Shown here: one piece after another, positions 34,101 through 42,625 of the stretch | How the letters are laid out: the number at the start of each line of letters is the position of its first letter | How positions within the stretch are numbered: position 1 is the stretch's first letter | Assembly: GCA_016219015.1 (NCBI GenBank) | Contig: JACRCL010000031.1 | Span: 86,159 to 150,158, forward strand | Reading direction: 5' to 3' | DNA: 64,000 nt | Origin: Deltaproteobacteria bacterium | Lineage (GTDB): Bacteria; Desulfobacterota; GWC2-55-46 | Made by a program: the position numbers and the translations under genes | The notes under the pieces: model-generated | What the model saw: only the letters and a program-made list of their open reading frames with translations | Told to the model about the DNA's origin: nothing | Databases searched by the model: none

Positions 34101-35984
34101 TTAAAGGTGATTCTTCCTCACCTCCGCGGCCTCGTCTTTGTATTCCGGCCCGGCGTTCTCAAGGAACCTCCTGAAGTGCTCCTTTGCCCTCTCCCTTTCG
34201 CCGCGGGCCTCAAGGAATATCGCCGTGTTATACTGAGTCTCGGCGTTATAGGGGTTTGCCTTCAAGGACCTGTCGAACATCGAAGCCGCCTTTTCATTAT
34301 CACCCTCCATCTGGTAATAGATGCCGAGGTGGTTCAACGCCTCCGAGTATTCGGGGTTGAGCTCTATCGCCTCCTCCCAGGCTCTGCGGGCCGCCGCGAG
34401 GTCGCCCATCTCCCTGTAGATATTGCCGAGGTTGAACTTTATAAGGGCGTTCCTGGGCTTTTTAATCATTACCTCCTCTTCCACCGCCGCCGCCTTTTTC
34501 GCGGCACGCAGGGCCTTGGCAAGCTCCCCGCGCTCCCTGTAGACCAGCGCCTCTCCAAGAAGCGCCTCCACGTACCCCGGGTCGATCGCTACCGCCCTCT
34601 CGTAGTAGGACACGGCCTTTTCGTAATCCTTTTTCTTCTCGTATTCGTCCGCGAGCCCCTTGTTGCTCGGGGCCGAATCGGGGGAGACCCGCGCGGCTGA
34701 GGTGTAGAACGCGAACTCGTCCCTGAAGTCCCTGTTCCTGAGGATTATCTGGATGGAGAATACCACAAGTATCGAGGCTACCGCGCCGATGATGACTTTT
34801 CCTCCGGCCTTGCCGCGCCCTCTCTCGTAGAGCCTGTAGAACCCCAGGCCCGCGGCAGCTATCGGGCCGAGTGAAGCGGCGTAGATATACCTCTCGGCCA
34901 TCATCGAAAAAGAGATCGGGATGATATTCGCTATGGGGACAAGGGCGAGGTAGAACCAGGCAAGGGCGAAGGAGACGGCCCTGTTCCTCCCGTGGAAGTA
35001 GACGATAAGCACAAGGGTTAAAAGTATCGCCCCGGCCGAGGCGAGTACCGCCCCGTTAAAAAAGGTATGGACCGGGTCTATGATGTAATGGAAGGTAAAG
35101 CCGTACGGCAGCACCAGCAGCCTCAGGTAAACGGCCGTCGCCTTTGCCATCATCAGGAAGTTCGAATAGGCGGAGTCCCCCCACCAGCCCTGGTTCGTGG
35201 ACATCCTGCCGGTTATATTGAACCTGAATATGAGATAGAAGAGGCAGACCGCCGAGAAGAGCGCCCAGCTTACGATATTAGCTTTTATGATTTCCTTTAA
35301 GGGCTTTTTATCCTGCGCCGCGTAGTCGTAAAGGATTACGGCGCCGGGGAGGAATATCATCGTCTCCTTGCCGAGATACGAAAGGAACGACAGCGCGAGC
35401 GAGAGGACAAGCAAACCTGCCTCCCCCTTCTTCCGGTACCTGAAGTAGGCGAGGAGCGACAGGTTAAGGAATATGAGACCTATGATATCGGCCCTGCTCG
35501 CTATCCAAGATACCGCCTCTATGTGGACGGGGTGAAGGGCGAAAAGGAGCGCGCCTGTAAAGGCCGCGCCCGGCGAGCCGAAAAGGCTCAAAGCCACGTA
35601 AAATACCGTTACGGAGGCTATTACGTGGAGGGCCAGGCTCGTCAGATGGTACCCCGGCGCCCAGAGTCCGAATACGGCGTGGTCGAGCGCGTAGGAGGCC
35701 GTTCTTAGCGGCCTGTATATTATCGTGCCCCACTCGGAATCGTTCGAGGCGAGGGTCTTCGGTGAGAAGAAGAAGTCCGGGATGTTCCCGGCCTTCCTGA
35801 TGCTGATATTGTTCTTGATGAACTCGGTATCGTCGGCCACGAAGCCGCCGCCGATGGAGTTGGCGTAAACGGCTATCGAGATAAGGGCTATTATCGCGAG
35901 GTATATCCGGACCGGGGCTTTGGCGTTTCTTTTTTTATAGTCCGTCATGCTCACGACCGGCGCCGGCCTTCCGTACTTCCTCAT
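34101..35984 (-). CDS. Multi-pass glycosyltransferase-like protein with C-terminal TPR repeats (TMTC-like)
   Basis: 627 aa. About 10-11 transmembrane helices fill residues 25-400. The first loop GGGFVADDTEFIKNN has the paired acidic residues of GT-C enzymes, and RPLRTASYALDHAVFG, LHPVHIEAVSWIASRADIIG and LGKETMIFLPGAVILYDY are the DUF1736/TMTC signatures. Residues 440-610 hold at least five TPR units (YEKAVSYYERAVAIDPGYVE and others). It probably transfers a sugar from a lipid donor to proteins outside the membrane, but no bacterial substrate is known here. It overlaps the preceding methyltransferase gene by 4 bases, the third gene of a glycosylation operon. Confidence 0.85.
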   Translation of the reverse strand: MRKYGRPAPVVSMTDYKKRNAKAPVRIYLAIIALISIAVYANSIGGGFVADDTEFIKNNISIRKAGNIPDFFFSPKTLASNDSEWGTIIYRPLRTASYALDHAVFGLWAPGYHLTSLALHVIASVTVFYVALSLFGSPGAAFTGALLFALHPVHIEAVSWIASRADIIGLIFLNLSLLAYFRYRKKGEAGLLVLSLALSFLSYLGKETMIFLPGAVILYDYAAQDKKPLKEIIKANIVSWALFSAVCLFYLIFRFNITGRMSTNQGWWGDSAYSNFLMMAKATAVYLRLLVLPYGFTFHYIIDPVHTFFNGAVLASAGAILLTLVLIVYFHGRNRAVSFALAWFYLALVPIANIIPISFSMMAERYIYAASLGPIAAAGLGFYRLYERGRGKAGGKVIIGAVASILVVFSIQIILRNRDFRDEFAFYTSAARVSPDSAPSNKGLADEYEKKKDYEKAVSYYERAVAIDPGYVEALLGEALVYRERGELAKALRAAKKAAAVEEEVMIKKPRNALIKFNLGNIYREMGDLAAARRAWEEAIELNPEYSEALNHLGIYYQMEGDNEKAASMFDRSLKANPYNAETQYNTAIFLEARGERERAKEHFRRFLENAGPEYKDEAAEVRKNHL

Positions 35985-36709
35985 GGTTTTCTCGCCCTTA
36001 TGAAAAGGCTCCCGGCGAATTCGGATAATACCGGCACCCTCTCTATAACCCCGGATACCTTGCTGAAAAACCCCGCCATTGAGGCCGGCAGCTTCGGGTA
36101 GAGGAAGTCAAAGGGGGTGATGCTTATTTCCTTAAAGCCGTATCCCCTGACCTTTCTCCCGAGGGAGAACCTTACGAACGCGGTCTCGTCGGGGCTGTTG
36201 TGAAAACGCTCCCGGAGGAAAGTCCTTTCCGCGAATATGTGGGGGTTGAGCATGTTCGGCTCCGAAAAGGCAAGATGGCCGCCGTCCTTGAGGACGCGGG
36301 AGAACTCCTTTAACGCCCTGTCTATGTCGAGGTGGTGGAGCACCGACATGCCTATCACGTGGTCGAACGACCTGTCCCTGAAGCCGAGCTCGTAGGCGCT
36401 CGAACAGAAAAAGACTATGCTCTTGTCCTCGCACTTGTCTTTAGCCTGCTTAAGGAGGTCCTGGGAGATGTCGAGCGAATATACCTTTGCACCGGTCCTT
36501 GCCAGCTCCGCCGTTAAAAGCCCGGTGCCGCACCCGACCTCGAGGACGCGGTCTCCGGGCTTAAGCCCTTCCACGAGCATCCTGACCCTGCGCTCCCACC
36601 GGAGACCCCCGATCCTCCCGGACCAGCCCCAGGCCGCTTCGGCGTACGAGGCTATCTTCCTGCCGTGCTCTATTTCGTGCTTAAGCCTTGGGTCCATCGC
36701 CTTATACAA
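35981..36709 (-). CDS. Class I SAM-dependent methyltransferase
   Basis: 242 aa. SAM motif I is RVLEVGCGTGLLTAEL near residue 55, motif II SLDISQDLLKQA, then SFDHVIGMSVLHHLDIDRAL and LKDGGHLAFSEPNMLNP (Methyltransf_11 type). The C-terminal part has aromatic residues suited to a lipid-linked or saccharide acceptor. It overlaps both neighbours (8 bases with the GT2 gene, 4 with the TPR glycosyltransferase), so it likely modifies the same glycan or lipid. The acceptor is unknown. Confidence 0.85.
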   Translation of the reverse strand: MYKAMDPRLKHEIEHGRKIASYAEAAWGWSGRIGGLRWERRVRMLVEGLKPGDRVLEVGCGTGLLTAELARTGAKVYSLDISQDLLKQAKDKCEDKSIVFFCSSAYELGFRDRSFDHVIGMSVLHHLDIDRALKEFSRVLKDGGHLAFSEPNMLNPHIFAERTFLRERFHNSPDETAFVRFSLGRKVRGYGFKEISITPFDFLYPKLPASMAGFFSKVSGVIERVPVLSEFAGSLFIRARKP

Positions 36710-38162
36710 ACTTGAACTTCTTCAAAGCCGCCATGCACATCCTTAGCATTATAAGCCCGTTATTGAGCCGTTTGGTCATCTTCGTCTCGCCGTAGACCCT
36801 CTCCAGGTAATGGACCGGGACCTCGACGATCTTCAGGTGGAGCTTCGCGGCCCCGAATATCAGCTCGTAATCCCCCCACCTGTCCTCTACCCCCCACGAG
36901 CCGAGGAGCGCCCTTATCCGCAGCCAATCCCTCCTCCACAACACCTTCGTGCCGCAGAGCGTGTCGGTGAGCCTCTGGCCGAGGAGGTACGAAAAAGACA
37001 TGCTGAAAAACTTGTTCCCGATGATGTTAAGCAGGCGCATGGCCTGATCCTCCATCGGGTATATCATACGGGAGCCGTTTATGAACTCGCCCCTGCCATC
37101 GGCTATGGCGTCGTAGAAGTACGGGAGCTCCTCGGGCACCACGGTAAGGTCGGCGTCGAGTATCATGAGGATGTCGCCCGTGGCCGCCTCGAAGCCTGTC
37201 CAGACGTTCTTGGCCTTGCATATGCCGGGGCCGTTTACGAGCCTGATCTTCTTTTCAGGGTGCTCGCTTATCATCCTCCTCACCTCTTCGGCCGTCCCGT
37301 CGGTCGATTTGTCGTCGCAGAATATTATCTCGGTGCCCTTGCCCATCTCGGGGATCCTGTTTACCGCGTCCTCGATATTGCCTTTCTCGTTCTTGCACGG
37401 GACGATGACTGACACGGAGTAGTCCCTGGCTTTCCTATCGGCTATTTTTTTGGCGGCCACGACCTGTATGAAACAGAGGTTCTTTATGAACGGGGCCTTG
37501 GCTATGACGTTATTGAAGAGCCATGAGAGCACGGGTATGTTTATCGGCAGGAGTATCTGGTGGTACTTCTTTATGACCTCAAAGCCGGAGATATAGAGGA
37601 TGTTCTCTATAACCGGGATGTTGAGCCAGTTCTGCGTCGGCTGGGGGACCTTCCAGCCTATCTTCTCGGCAAGCGTTACCAGTGGCTGCCAGAGGTAGTT
37701 GTAGTTGATTACTATCAGCCTTGTGTCTTCGGTGGAGAACCTTTTGGCGTTGATGAAGGCCCTTTCAAGGTCGATTATGTCCCCGAGGGAGTAGAATATT
37801 ATGTAATCAAAGGGCCCTTTGAGGTCTACCGTCTCGGGGTCGGCGGAGATGAACGAGTAGGCGGGGTATTTCTTCGAGGCCAGTTCGGCCATCCTCGGGC
37901 AGATATCGACCCCGACGGCCTCAGAGGGGGCTATGCCCGGCAGGAGCTGCCCGAGCTCGCTTCTAAAGATGAGGACCCTTTTGCCGGGCTCGATTATGAA
38001 CTGCAAGAAAGAGCTGAGCTTGTTGTAGAAGTACCGGTTCCTGTCTATCCACTTCTCCCTTATGTCCGCTATCCGCTCGTACGAGGCGCGGATGAGGGAT
38101 TTGCGGGCCTCTATCTGCACTGGGGCCCTGCTCTTTACGGGGGAACGGGTCTTGTTGTCCAT
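36702..38162 (-). CDS. Bifunctional methyltransferase-like / GT2 glycosyltransferase
   Basis: 486 aa. The N-terminal 230 residues look like a divergent SAM-binding domain (PGKRVLIFRSELGQLLPGI, VGVDICPRMAELASKKYP, FDYIIFYSLGDIIDLERAF). Residues 245-480 are a GT-A fold: SVIVPCKNEKGNIEDAVNRI, IIFCDDKSTDGTAEEV, ILMILDADLTVVPEELPYFY (DxD) and ERVYGETKMTKRLNNG. The GT2 part resembles dolichol/undecaprenyl-phosphate glycosyltransferases (DPM1-like), which would make the lipid-linked sugar used by the TMTC-like protein. First gene of the three-gene operon. The fused order is unusual. Confidence 0.82.
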   Translation of the reverse strand: MDNKTRSPVKSRAPVQIEARKSLIRASYERIADIREKWIDRNRYFYNKLSSFLQFIIEPGKRVLIFRSELGQLLPGIAPSEAVGVDICPRMAELASKKYPAYSFISADPETVDLKGPFDYIIFYSLGDIIDLERAFINAKRFSTEDTRLIVINYNYLWQPLVTLAEKIGWKVPQPTQNWLNIPVIENILYISGFEVIKKYHQILLPINIPVLSWLFNNVIAKAPFIKNLCFIQVVAAKKIADRKARDYSVSVIVPCKNEKGNIEDAVNRIPEMGKGTEIIFCDDKSTDGTAEEVRRMISEHPEKKIRLVNGPGICKAKNVWTGFEAATGDILMILDADLTVVPEELPYFYDAIADGRGEFINGSRMIYPMEDQAMRLLNIIGNKFFSMSFSYLLGQRLTDTLCGTKVLWRRDWLRIRALLGSWGVEDRWGDYELIFGAAKLHLKIVEVPVHYLERVYGETKMTKRLNNGLIMLRMCMAALKKFKFV

Positions 38163-38431
38163 TTAAGGGGGTCTTGAATAAGCCCAAAAGGGTCTGAAGC
38201 AAGGGAACAACGGAGGAAAGACAGCCTCGGAAACGGAGGATGGATTTATCTTCCTCTCAAACGCGCCTCTGCCGGAAAACGGCCATAACCATGCGAAATA
38301 AAAGAAAAAGGCAACTACCTTTTTACCATAAAACGGGCGTAAGGTCAATCGGAGGTATTTCAGCTTAAGGCATAAAGGTCTTCATCCGATATGTAATACG
38401 GGGCTTTTTTAGAAAACTTCAGGAGGGTCTT
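38163..38431. other. Gene-free stretch upstream of the glycosylation operon
   Basis: No supported gene. A 61-aa frame at 38163-38348 (minus) has no ribosome site. AT-rich end near 38290-38410 may hold promoters for the operon (minus) and for the small protein at 38432 (plus). Confidence 0.4.
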
Positions 38432-38563
38432 ATGAGAACAAAAGAGGCGGCTATAAAGAGAAGTCTATATCCCCTTATTTCACTCCTTGCGGCTGGCGGG
38501 ATACTATTTATCCTGTCAAGGCAAGGCCTTATATGGGACCTTATCATGAAGGTCCTTCATTAA
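38432..38563 (+). CDS. Small membrane protein (43 aa)
   Basis: ATG at 38432 preceded by a perfect AGGAGG 6 bases upstream. The product has a basic N-terminus (MRTKEAAIKR) followed by one hydrophobic helix (LYPLISLLAAGGILFILSR) and a short tail ending KVLH. The composition is that of single-span small proteins with the N-terminus inside. Its TAA stop is also the first three bases of the 276-bp inverted-repeat element. No family recognised; function unknown. Confidence 0.5.
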   Translation: MRTKEAAIKRSLYPLISLLAAGGILFILSRQGLIWDLIMKVLH

Positions 38564-38836
38564 GAACGCAATAAATGTCTTTATACTTTGTTGAACACGC
38601 ACAGCGAGCGCTTCCCCGCTGCTTACAGCGGGGGTTAGCGAGCGAATCGAAATCGAAATCCTTATGTGTCGAAGATTCCCCGCAGCTTGCTGCGGGGAGA
38701 TTCCACTCCTCGGAAAATCCTCGACGTACACAAAAAGTACGCCTGCGGTTTTCCTCGTCGTCCGCCTCGTCTAAAGCCATTTCTTGCGTTCTTGTAAAGT
38801 TATCACTACGGCATAAAGACATTTAGTGCGTTCTTA
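38561..38836. mobile_element. 276-bp MITE-like element with 25-bp terminal inverted repeats
   Basis: Left end TAAGAACGCAATAAATGTCT (38561-38580, continuing to 38585) matches the complement of the right end (38812-38836) at 23 of 25 positions. No transposase inside; it contains family C copy C2 and a second hairpin region with TACACAAAAAGTACG. It fits exactly between the small-protein stop and the NAPRTase stop. Reading frames on both strands inside it look like by-products of the palindromes. Confidence 0.6.
38593..38704. repeat. Family C repeat, copy C2
   Basis: Nearly identical to 22899-23012: GAACACGCACAGCGAGCG, hairpin CCCCGCTGCTTACAGCGGGG, spacer AGCGAGCGAATCGAAATC, hairpin CCCCGCAGCTTGCTGCGGGG. 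Nested inside the 276-bp element. Confidence 0.9.
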
Positions 38837-38847
38837 AAATCGCGTTC

Positions 38848-40005
38848 TTACGCCTCAAGCCCCTTTATCTTATCCAGCACCCTCTGCCTTATATCCTTCG
38901 GCCTGGGAAGCTCCGCTACGACCTTGCCGCCTTCGATAAGGGGCACGAAAAGGCTCTCGAACTCCTTGCCGCACCCGCACCTTTCGGCCTTTGACCCGAG
39001 CGGCACTATTTTTCTACTCCCGCAGCCCCGGCACCTTACCACGTCCTTCGCGCCCGACCACTTGCCCCTCTTTGCGAGCGGCTTGCCTTCCACCTCCATT
39101 ATGTCCATGGCGAAGTCTACGACGGGGGCGTTGGAGATGCAGGTGCCCACGCCGAAGGCGTCGGCCACGGGGGAGAGCTCCTTGACCTCTTTTTCGTCGA
39201 GCCCGCCGCTTGCGAAGAGCTTTACGTCGTGAAAGCCCCGGAGGTCAAGCTCCCACCTCACCTCCTCGAATATCCTGAGGAAGTCCCCCCTGCGGGACGC
39301 GGGCGTGTCGAGCCGAACGGCGTCGAGCCTGCCCCCCATGGCCTCGGCCACCCTTATGGCCTCGAACTTCTCGTCGTTGAAGGTGTCTATCAGCGCCACC
39401 CTCTTTATTTTCTTATCGACGGCCTCGTCATACGCCTTTATGGCCGCTACCGTATCCCCGAGCACGAGTATGAGGGCGTGCGGCATCGTGCCCATGGGGT
39501 CCACGTCCAAAAGCTCGGCGCTGACTATTACGGCGACCCCGTCGCACCCGCCTATGAATGCCGAGCGCTCTATCATCGGCGCTATGGCCGGGTGCATCCT
39601 CCTTGCCCCGAAGCTCACCACCGTCCTGTCCCCGGCGGCCTTCTTTATCCGAGCCGCCTTTGTCGCCACGCCGGTAGATTCGCATATGAGCCCGAGGAGG
39701 GCCGTTTCGAATACGCAGAACTCCTGGTACATGCCCTCTATCTCCATCACCGGCTCCCAGGGGAGGAAGACCTCGCCCTCCCTGAAGGACCTTATGTTCA
39801 CGTCCTTGCCTTCCATCAGCCTCGCCACCTCCTCGATGCCCGCGAGCACCCCCCACGGTATGCCGTTCGGCAGCTTCTTGGCGAAGAACTCGGCCCTGAC
39901 CCTTTTATCGACGCCCTTTGCCTTGAGTATCTCGAGCGTCCTTGAAAAGTATACGTCTGTAACCCTTCCGTTTTTTATATCGCGCGGGTCGGCTATATGG
40001 AACAT
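38848..40005 (-). CDS. Nicotinate phosphoribosyltransferase family protein
   Basis: 385 aa. NAPRTase features: DVYFSRTLEILKAKGVDKRV, the conserved His/Arg region VVSFGARRMHPAIAPMIERS, DTFNDEKFEAIRVAEA, VRLDTPASRRGDFLR and LFASGGLDEKEV. A small Cys-rich insert near the C-terminus (CRGCGSRKIVPLG, CGCGKEF) could bind zinc, as in archaeal-type NAPRTases. It converts nicotinate and PRPP to nicotinate mononucleotide for NAD salvage. The first residues are MFHIADPRDI with AGGAG before the ATG. The nearest operon partner is the rhomboid gene, without clear functional link. Confidence 0.88.
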   Translation of the reverse strand: MFHIADPRDIKNGRVTDVYFSRTLEILKAKGVDKRVRAEFFAKKLPNGIPWGVLAGIEEVARLMEGKDVNIRSFREGEVFLPWEPVMEIEGMYQEFCVFETALLGLICESTGVATKAARIKKAAGDRTVVSFGARRMHPAIAPMIERSAFIGGCDGVAVIVSAELLDVDPMGTMPHALILVLGDTVAAIKAYDEAVDKKIKRVALIDTFNDEKFEAIRVAEAMGGRLDAVRLDTPASRRGDFLRIFEEVRWELDLRGFHDVKLFASGGLDEKEVKELSPVADAFGVGTCISNAPVVDFAMDIMEVEGKPLAKRGKWSGAKDVVRCRGCGSRKIVPLGSKAERCGCGKEFESLFVPLIEGGKVVAELPRPKDIRQRVLDKIKGLEA

Positions 40006-40032
40006 ATCTCCTCCGTAAGATGTTTTTTTATA

Positions 40033-40713
40033 TCAGTGCTGGAAGCTGCTTCTACGCCTCTTCGGCCTGAATATCAGCACCGTAAGCGCCCCTGCCACGA
40101 AGCCCCCTATGTGGGCGTACCACGCTATCCCGCCGCCAGCGTCCAACCCCGAGTAAAGGACCTGCATCAGGAACCATAGCCCCAGGAATATTATAGCCGG
40201 TATCCGCGCCACGGTGACGAACAGGAAGAGGAAGACGAGGGTTTTCACCTGCGCCCTCGGGAAGAGCACGAAGTAGGCCCCAAGCACCCCGGCGATGGCC
40301 CCGCTCGCGCCGATCATGGGCACTGTCGAGGAGGGCTCCATGAGTATGTGCGCCAGCGACGCTATCACCCCGGCGAACAGATAAAAGAAAAGGAACTTGA
40401 AATGCCCGAACGTGTCCTCGACGTTATCCCCGAATATCCATAAAAAGAGCATGTTGCCGCCGAGGTGGACGAGCCCCCCGTGGACGAACATCGCCGTGAG
40501 GAGCGTAAAGGGCGGGGGCACTATCGACCTTGGGGAAATATCGACGAGATGGGCTATCTCGTAGGGGATGGCCGCTGTCCTGTAGATAAACCCCTCGGCG
40601 CCGCTGCCGCCGAGCGCAAGCTCGTATAAGAATACCAGGACGTTCGTTACTATTATGGCTATCGTGACGTAGGGGTAGGTGCTTGAGGGGATGTCGTCCT
40701 TAAGGGGTATCAT
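40033..40713 (-). CDS. Rhomboid-family intramembrane serine protease
   Basis: 226 aa, six or seven helices. HGGLVHLGGNMLFLWIFGDN supplies the conserved H/N region, MIGASGAIAGVLGAYFV the catalytic Ser (GASG), and AHIGGFVAGAL the catalytic His. N-terminal MIPLKDDIPSSTYPYVT is the usual start for this subfamily. It cleaves membrane proteins within the bilayer; substrate unknown. The catalytic dyad is intact. 27 bases separate its stop from the NAPRTase start. Confidence 0.93.
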   Translation of the reverse strand: MIPLKDDIPSSTYPYVTIAIIVTNVLVFLYELALGGSGAEGFIYRTAAIPYEIAHLVDISPRSIVPPPFTLLTAMFVHGGLVHLGGNMLFLWIFGDNVEDTFGHFKFLFFYLFAGVIASLAHILMEPSSTVPMIGASGAIAGVLGAYFVLFPRAQVKTLVFLFLFVTVARIPAIIFLGLWFLMQVLYSGLDAGGGIAWYAHIGGFVAGALTVLIFRPKRRRSSFQH

Positions 40714-40753
40714 AGTCCGGGACCTTCTGCCTTACGGACAAGACTTAAGCGCA

Positions 40754-41242
40754 TCACCCGAGATCCGTCTTTTCAGCCGGCGTCATTGGGGGCGCCTCTG
40801 AAGGCGCCTTGGGGGGCGCTTCGAGGAGCGACCTTTCGGTCTGGTAGATGACCTCGAACGCCGTGGTCTTGTCCTTGAATATCAATAGTCTCTTAGCATT
40901 GACCTTTATCCTTGTCAAGGTCGGCGTCATTGACTCCATGGTTATGTAGATGGCGAGCTTCCGGGTCTCGGCCTTTATCTTTATGCTGTTTTTTTTGACC
41001 TTCCGCTTGACGACCCTTATCGACATCCGCTCAAGCGCGTCCCTGTTGGCGCGGTCCACGTCCTCGATCGCGTAGGTGAGCGTCTTGTAGGCTATGTTCG
41101 TGAAGGAGTACGATATCCCGGCCCCGGCCCCGGTTATAACACCGGGTAAGACCACAGGCAGGAGCGCCACAGGCGCGGCGCACCCGGAGAGGAATAGAAA
41201 AAACGGCAGAAGGAACCTTGCAAAAGGCCTTATCACTCGCAT
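40754..41242 (-). CDS. Lipoprotein, DUF3568-like
   Basis: 162 aa. A lipobox (FLFLSGC, Cys21) follows a basic hydrophobic signal. The mature part has GVITGAGAGISYSFTNIAYKT and a beta-rich section (SIKIKAETRKLAIYITMESM) like the DUF3568 family of deltaproteobacterial lipoproteins, then a Pro-rich tail (EAPPKAPSEAPPMTPAE). Function unknown. Single gene after the rhomboid gene with a 40-base gap. Confidence 0.7.
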   Translation of the reverse strand: MRVIRPFARFLLPFFLFLSGCAAPVALLPVVLPGVITGAGAGISYSFTNIAYKTLTYAIEDVDRANRDALERMSIRVVKRKVKKNSIKIKAETRKLAIYITMESMTPTLTRIKVNAKRLLIFKDKTTAFEVIYQTERSLLEAPPKAPSEAPPMTPAEKTDLG

Positions 41243-41669
41243 TGATGTATACTTTTGTCCCGCTCATGTTGTCCCGGCTTGGAAAGGAAATATCCTTATT
41301 ATAGCAGAAAACCGGCCTCTTCTTGCCGGAGCTTTACAGAAGGCCTTTTTGCGCATTGCCATGCGCTTTCGGGCATAGGGCTCGGCTCCCTACACCTTCC
41401 TTCCACCGGGCGAGCCCGCCGAACCTTCCTCAAAATACGCCTTCCACCCCGCTCGCCCGCCCTTCCCCCAACCCTACGGTCGCTACGCCCTTTGCCCTGT
41501 TATTTTGGAAAGATAAAGATTCGATATAACGGGTTCAGGTCTTCCCCCCGTTTGACATGCCATCGATATATGATAGGCTTTAGATAGGCCAAGACCCCGC
41601 AATCGTTTTTATGGGCGTTTAGGGTTATAAGTCCATTTTAACAGGTGCTGAAAATTCAAAATCACAAAC
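41243..41669. other. Gene-free stretch upstream of the lipoprotein gene
   Basis: Frames here (for example 41255-41587 plus) have no ribosome site and a composition rich in P, R and S, as expected from GC-rich non-coding DNA. Promoters for the lipoprotein gene presumably lie here; none stands out. Confidence 0.4.
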
Positions 41670-41788
41670 AGGCTGCTCAAAAAGTCTAAGATGCAAGGAG
41701 TCGAGAAATGAGGAGTGCGGCGTACTTGTCTCGTACGCCGCAATGATGAATTTTGAAGACGACGCCGCAGATTGGGCTTTTTCAGCCT
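41670..41788 (+). repeat. Family B palindromic repeat, copy B3
   Basis: Ends AGGCTGCTCAAAAAG and GGGCTTTTTCAGCCT; inner stem GCGGCGTAC/GTACGCCGC with a 7-base loop. It ends 24 bases before the thiol peroxidase ATG. Confidence 0.92.
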
Positions 41789-41811
41789 GATAAATTTTGA
41801 CAGGAGGACGT

Positions 41812-42333
41812 ATGGAAAGAAAAGGAGCAATAAAGGTAAAAGGCAACCCCGTGACGCTCGTCGGACCCGCTCTCAAGACAGGCGATGTCGCGCCTGATTT
41901 TACGGTCGTGGGCAGGGACTTGAAGGAGGTAAGCCTGAAGGACTTCGCCCCTCAGGCGAAGCTCATAAGCGTGGCGCTCTCGCTCGACACCCCGGTGTGC
42001 GACAGCCAGGCGCGCAAATTCAACGAGCAGGCCGCCAACCTGCCCGAAGGGATATCCATCATCAATATCACGATGGACCTGCCGTTCGCCATCTCCAGGT
42101 TCTGCGAAACGGCGGGGATAGACAGGATAAAGACATACTCCGATTACAGGTACGCCTCGTTCGGGAACGCCTACGGGGTTCTCATCAAGGAGCTGAGGCT
42201 GCTTGCCCGCTCGATATTCCTCATCGGCTCCGACAACAGGATAAGGTATATCGAGATAGTCCCTGAGGCGACGAAGGACGTGGACTTCAACGCGGCGCTC
42301 GAAGCGGCGAACAAGCTCTTTGCCGGAAGGTAA
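41812..42333 (+). CDS. tpx: Thiol peroxidase (Tpx, atypical 2-Cys peroxiredoxin)
   Basis: 173 aa from the ATG at 41812, preceded by AGGAGG 4 bases upstream. Tpx features: GNPVTLVGPALKTGDVAPDF, SVALSLDTPVCDSQARKFN with the peroxidatic Cys, FAISRFCETAGIDRIKTYSDY with the resolving Cys, and YGVLIKELRLLARSIFLI. It reduces H2O2 and small peroxides using thioredoxin. Monocistronic with a downstream terminator. Confidence 0.95.
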   Translation: MERKGAIKVKGNPVTLVGPALKTGDVAPDFTVVGRDLKEVSLKDFAPQAKLISVALSLDTPVCDSQARKFNEQAANLPEGISIINITMDLPFAISRFCETAGIDRIKTYSDYRYASFGNAYGVLIKELRLLARSIFLIGSDNRIRYIEIVPEATKDVDFNAALEAANKLFAGR

Positions 42334-42377
42334 GGAGTATTTGTTCTTAGTATAAAGATTTAACAGGGGATTTTACA

Positions 42378-42409
42378 GGGCGGGGCTTAAAGCCCCGCCC
42401 GTTTTTTTT
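42378..42409 (+). terminator. Rho-independent terminator of tpx
   Basis: GGGCGGGGCT and AGCCCCGCCC stem with a TTAA-type loop followed by eight T. Confidence 0.95.
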
Positions 42410-42457
42410 GACCGGGGGCCGAAAAACTCAATAAACTCTGATTGATTCAAAACCGCG

Positions 42458-42575
42458 TGTCATTCTGAGCGTGTGAGCCAAAGCCCTGAGCGAAGCGAAG
42501 GGGAAGAATCTCGTATTTAGACGAATCAGCAGTTACAAGATTCTTCGGTCGCTACAGCTCCCTCAGAATGACAAA
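42458..42575. repeat. Inverted pair of the CATTCTGAG...GAAGAATCT repeat
   Basis: CATTCTGAGCG ... GAAGAATCT on the left is answered by AGATTCTTCGG ... CTCAGAATGAC on the right, giving a long imperfect hairpin. The same core occurs once near 23258. Widespread in many genomes as a REP-like element. Confidence 0.75.
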
Positions 42576-42625
42576 GAAACATGCGCGACGAGGATAACGC
42601 AGCAGATAAACTTTTTGAGCAGCCG

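Noticed and set aside
38163..38348. Minus-strand frame of 61 aa upstream of the glycosylation operon
   Set aside because: No ribosome site, low-complexity aromatic composition, no family resemblance.
38544..38826. Two overlapping frames on opposite strands inside the 276-bp element
   Set aside because: They mirror each other because of the palindromic repeat; no start signals.
41255..41587. 110-aa plus-strand frame upstream of tpx
   Set aside because: Pro/Arg/Ser-rich composition, no start signal; typical of GC-rich non-coding DNA.
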